A stretch of 6,109 nt of DNA. It comes from Acidobacteriota bacterium (lineage in GTDB: Bacteria > Acidobacteriota > Holophagae > Thermotomaculales > Thermotomaculaceae). Position numbers and translations under genes: made by a program. The stretch covers positions 1 through 6,109 of the forward strand of contig QMQE01000157.1 in assembly GCA_003650445.1 (NCBI GenBank). The letters are read 5' to 3'. Position 1 is the first letter of the stretch. Each line of letters opens with the position of its first letter. Shown in pieces: positions 5,175-6,109 of the stretch. The notes under the pieces were generated by a model, which searched no databases, was not told the origin of the DNA, and saw nothing but the letters and a program-made list of their open reading frames with translations.

Positions 5175-5194
5175 ATAATGCAATTCCCATGCCA
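5175..5194 (-). promoter_or_regulatory. Sigma-54 (-24/-12) promoter of the FecR-like gene
   Basis: The minus strand reads TGGCAT-GGGAA-TTGCA followed by TTAT. GG (5193-5192) and GC (5181-5180) are 12 bases apart, as sigma-54 requires. The only departure from TGGCAC-N5-TTGCA is T for C at the sixth base. Predicted start is near 5168, leaving a 27-base leader before GTG 5141. It matches the promoter at 2762-2781 at 17 of 20 positions. It lies in the 74-base gap after the htpG stop, so this gene can be expressed apart from htpG. Confidence 0.85.
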
Positions 5195-5215
5195 TTTTAT
5201 TGTACAACAAAAAGG

Positions 5216-6109
5216 TCAATCCATGCGCCCCAACGCCACACTCTGCAATAATTTATTAATTCGCTCCACCATTTCGTTTGCGTCCGGTGCCTGATTATCC
5301 AACAAAAGCGCATTGTCCAGCAGCTGGTTTGCCATCAACTCCGCCAGCTCTCCTTTTTCCCCTGACACCACAGCATCCCGAACCGCTTTTACCAGGGGAT
5401 TTTCCGGGTTCAGTTCCAGAATCCGTTTACCCGGCTGAAAATCCTGATTCATGGCTCGCATCATTTGTTCCATGGAGCTGCTCATCCCGTTTTTTGGAGA
5501 AACCACACAGTATGCGCTGTCCACCAGCCGGTCCGAATAGCGCACATCCGAAACACGCTCTTTCAATATTTGATTCATTTTGACCAGAAAAGCATCGTCT
5601 TCTTTCTTGTCTTCTGATTTCCCTTCTTCGTCCGAAATCGCATCTTCCCGGGTTATCAGGGTCAATTCTGCATCCTTATACTTGTGGAGATGGGTTACAA
5701 CAAACTCATCCACCGGAGCAGGAAGCAGCAACACCGGAATCCCTTTCTTTCTGAAAAGCTCCAGGTGGGGACTGTTTTCCAGCAGTTTTTTATCACCACC
5801 GGTGAGGTAATAGATTTTCCCTTTTTCCGGAGTCTTTTCCAGATATTCATCAAAGGTCAACCGCTTTTCCTCCCCACTACAATAGAAGAGCATCAGCCCT
5901 GCGAGCTTATCCTTCTCCGGGTCTTCCCGGACAATCCCCTCCTTAAAATAAACACCAAATTCATCAAAAATCTTCTCAAAGGTATCTCTGTCTTTTTTCA
6001 GGACTTTCAAAAGATGTTTCACAAACCTGGAAACCAGCGTTTTTTGAATCTTCTGTATCACAGGATTGTTCTGAATCGTTTCCCTTGCCACATTGAGTTC
6101 CACGTCTTC
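5216..6109 (-). CDS. htpG: Molecular chaperone HtpG (Hsp90), C-terminal half (5' end outside window)
   Basis: The frame is open to the right edge; 297 residues are visible of a protein that is usually about 620. It begins in the middle domain at EDVELNVARETIQNNPVI, the conserved VSRE.LQ segment of Hsp90. It continues through the second half of the middle domain (FDEFGVYFKEG, KIYYLTGGD, SPHLELFRKKGIPVLLL, VDEFVV). A charged linker (EEGKSEDKKEDD) leads to the C-terminal dimerisation domain with ERVSDVRYSDRLVDSAYCVV, GKRILELNPENPLVKAV and the closing helices LMANQLLDNALLLD and NEMVERINKLLQSV. The ATPase N-domain is out of the window. Family role: ATP-driven cytoplasmic chaperone for client folding under stress. 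The stop is followed after 74 bases by the FecR-like gene. No clear terminator lies in the gap, so read-through is possible. Confidence 0.97.
   Translation of the reverse strand, partial: EDVELNVARETIQNNPVIQKIQKTLVSRFVKHLLKVLKKDRDTFEKIFDEFGVYFKEGIVREDPEKDKLAGLMLFYCSGEEKRLTFDEYLEKTPEKGKIYYLTGGDKKLLENSPHLELFRKKGIPVLLLPAPVDEFVVTHLHKYKDAELTLITREDAISDEEGKSEDKKEDDAFLVKMNQILKERVSDVRYSDRLVDSAYCVVSPKNGMSSSMEQMMRAMNQDFQPGKRILELNPENPLVKAVRDAVVSGEKGELAELMANQLLDNALLLDNQAPDANEMVERINKLLQSVALGRMD

Overview
The window carries seven protein genes, two of them cut by the window edges, in two strand blocks. It also holds a 0.7 kb repeat-rich spacer and a pair of look-alike sigma-54 promoters. The organism cannot be named from sequence alone. 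Shine-Dalgarno starts, Rho-independent terminators, exported proteins with Sec-type signals, HtpG, a partner-switching module and -24/-12 promoters suggest a free-living, probably diderm bacterium of moderate GC. The loosely built intergenic repeats resemble those of poorly cultivated lineages more than those of an enteric or Bacillus-type genome; this is an impression, not a match.

Left block, + strand, 1-1740: a tightly packed partner-switching operon. It runs from the C-terminal end of an RsbW/SpoIIAB-like serine kinase, through a STAS anti-sigma-factor antagonist that overlaps it by 4 bases, to a receiver-PP2C phosphatase 4 bases further on. By family knowledge, the phosphorylated receiver activates the phosphatase, which dephosphorylates the STAS protein, which then captures the kinase and frees its target. 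No sigma factor gene is visible.

Spacer, 1741-2431: no convincing gene. It contains a mosaic of short repeat modules, hexamer-periodic pyrimidine tracts, a 7-bp tandem repeat and an inverted degenerate copy of one module.

Middle, 2432-2782, - strand: a complete small transcription unit with a near-consensus sigma-54 promoter, a 5' UTR hairpin, a strong ribosome binding site, a 70-codon gene for a small membrane or exported protein, and a strong terminator. It is separated by an AT-rich region from hpt (hypoxanthine phosphoribosyltransferase), which reads right at 3071-3610.

Right block, - strand, 3609-6109: the C-terminal half of the chaperone HtpG, then a second sigma-54 promoter that matches the first at 17 of 20 positions, then a 494-residue exported protein. 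That protein has a FecR-like N-terminal region, a Trp/Tyr-rich middle and an Arg/Gly/Ser-rich tail without lysine. It converges on hpt, and the two share a hairpin terminator.

The most notable result is that two unrelated envelope-type genes 2.4 kb apart appear to form a sigma-54 regulon, next to a separate signalling operon of the partner-switching type. Any link between the two systems is inference.
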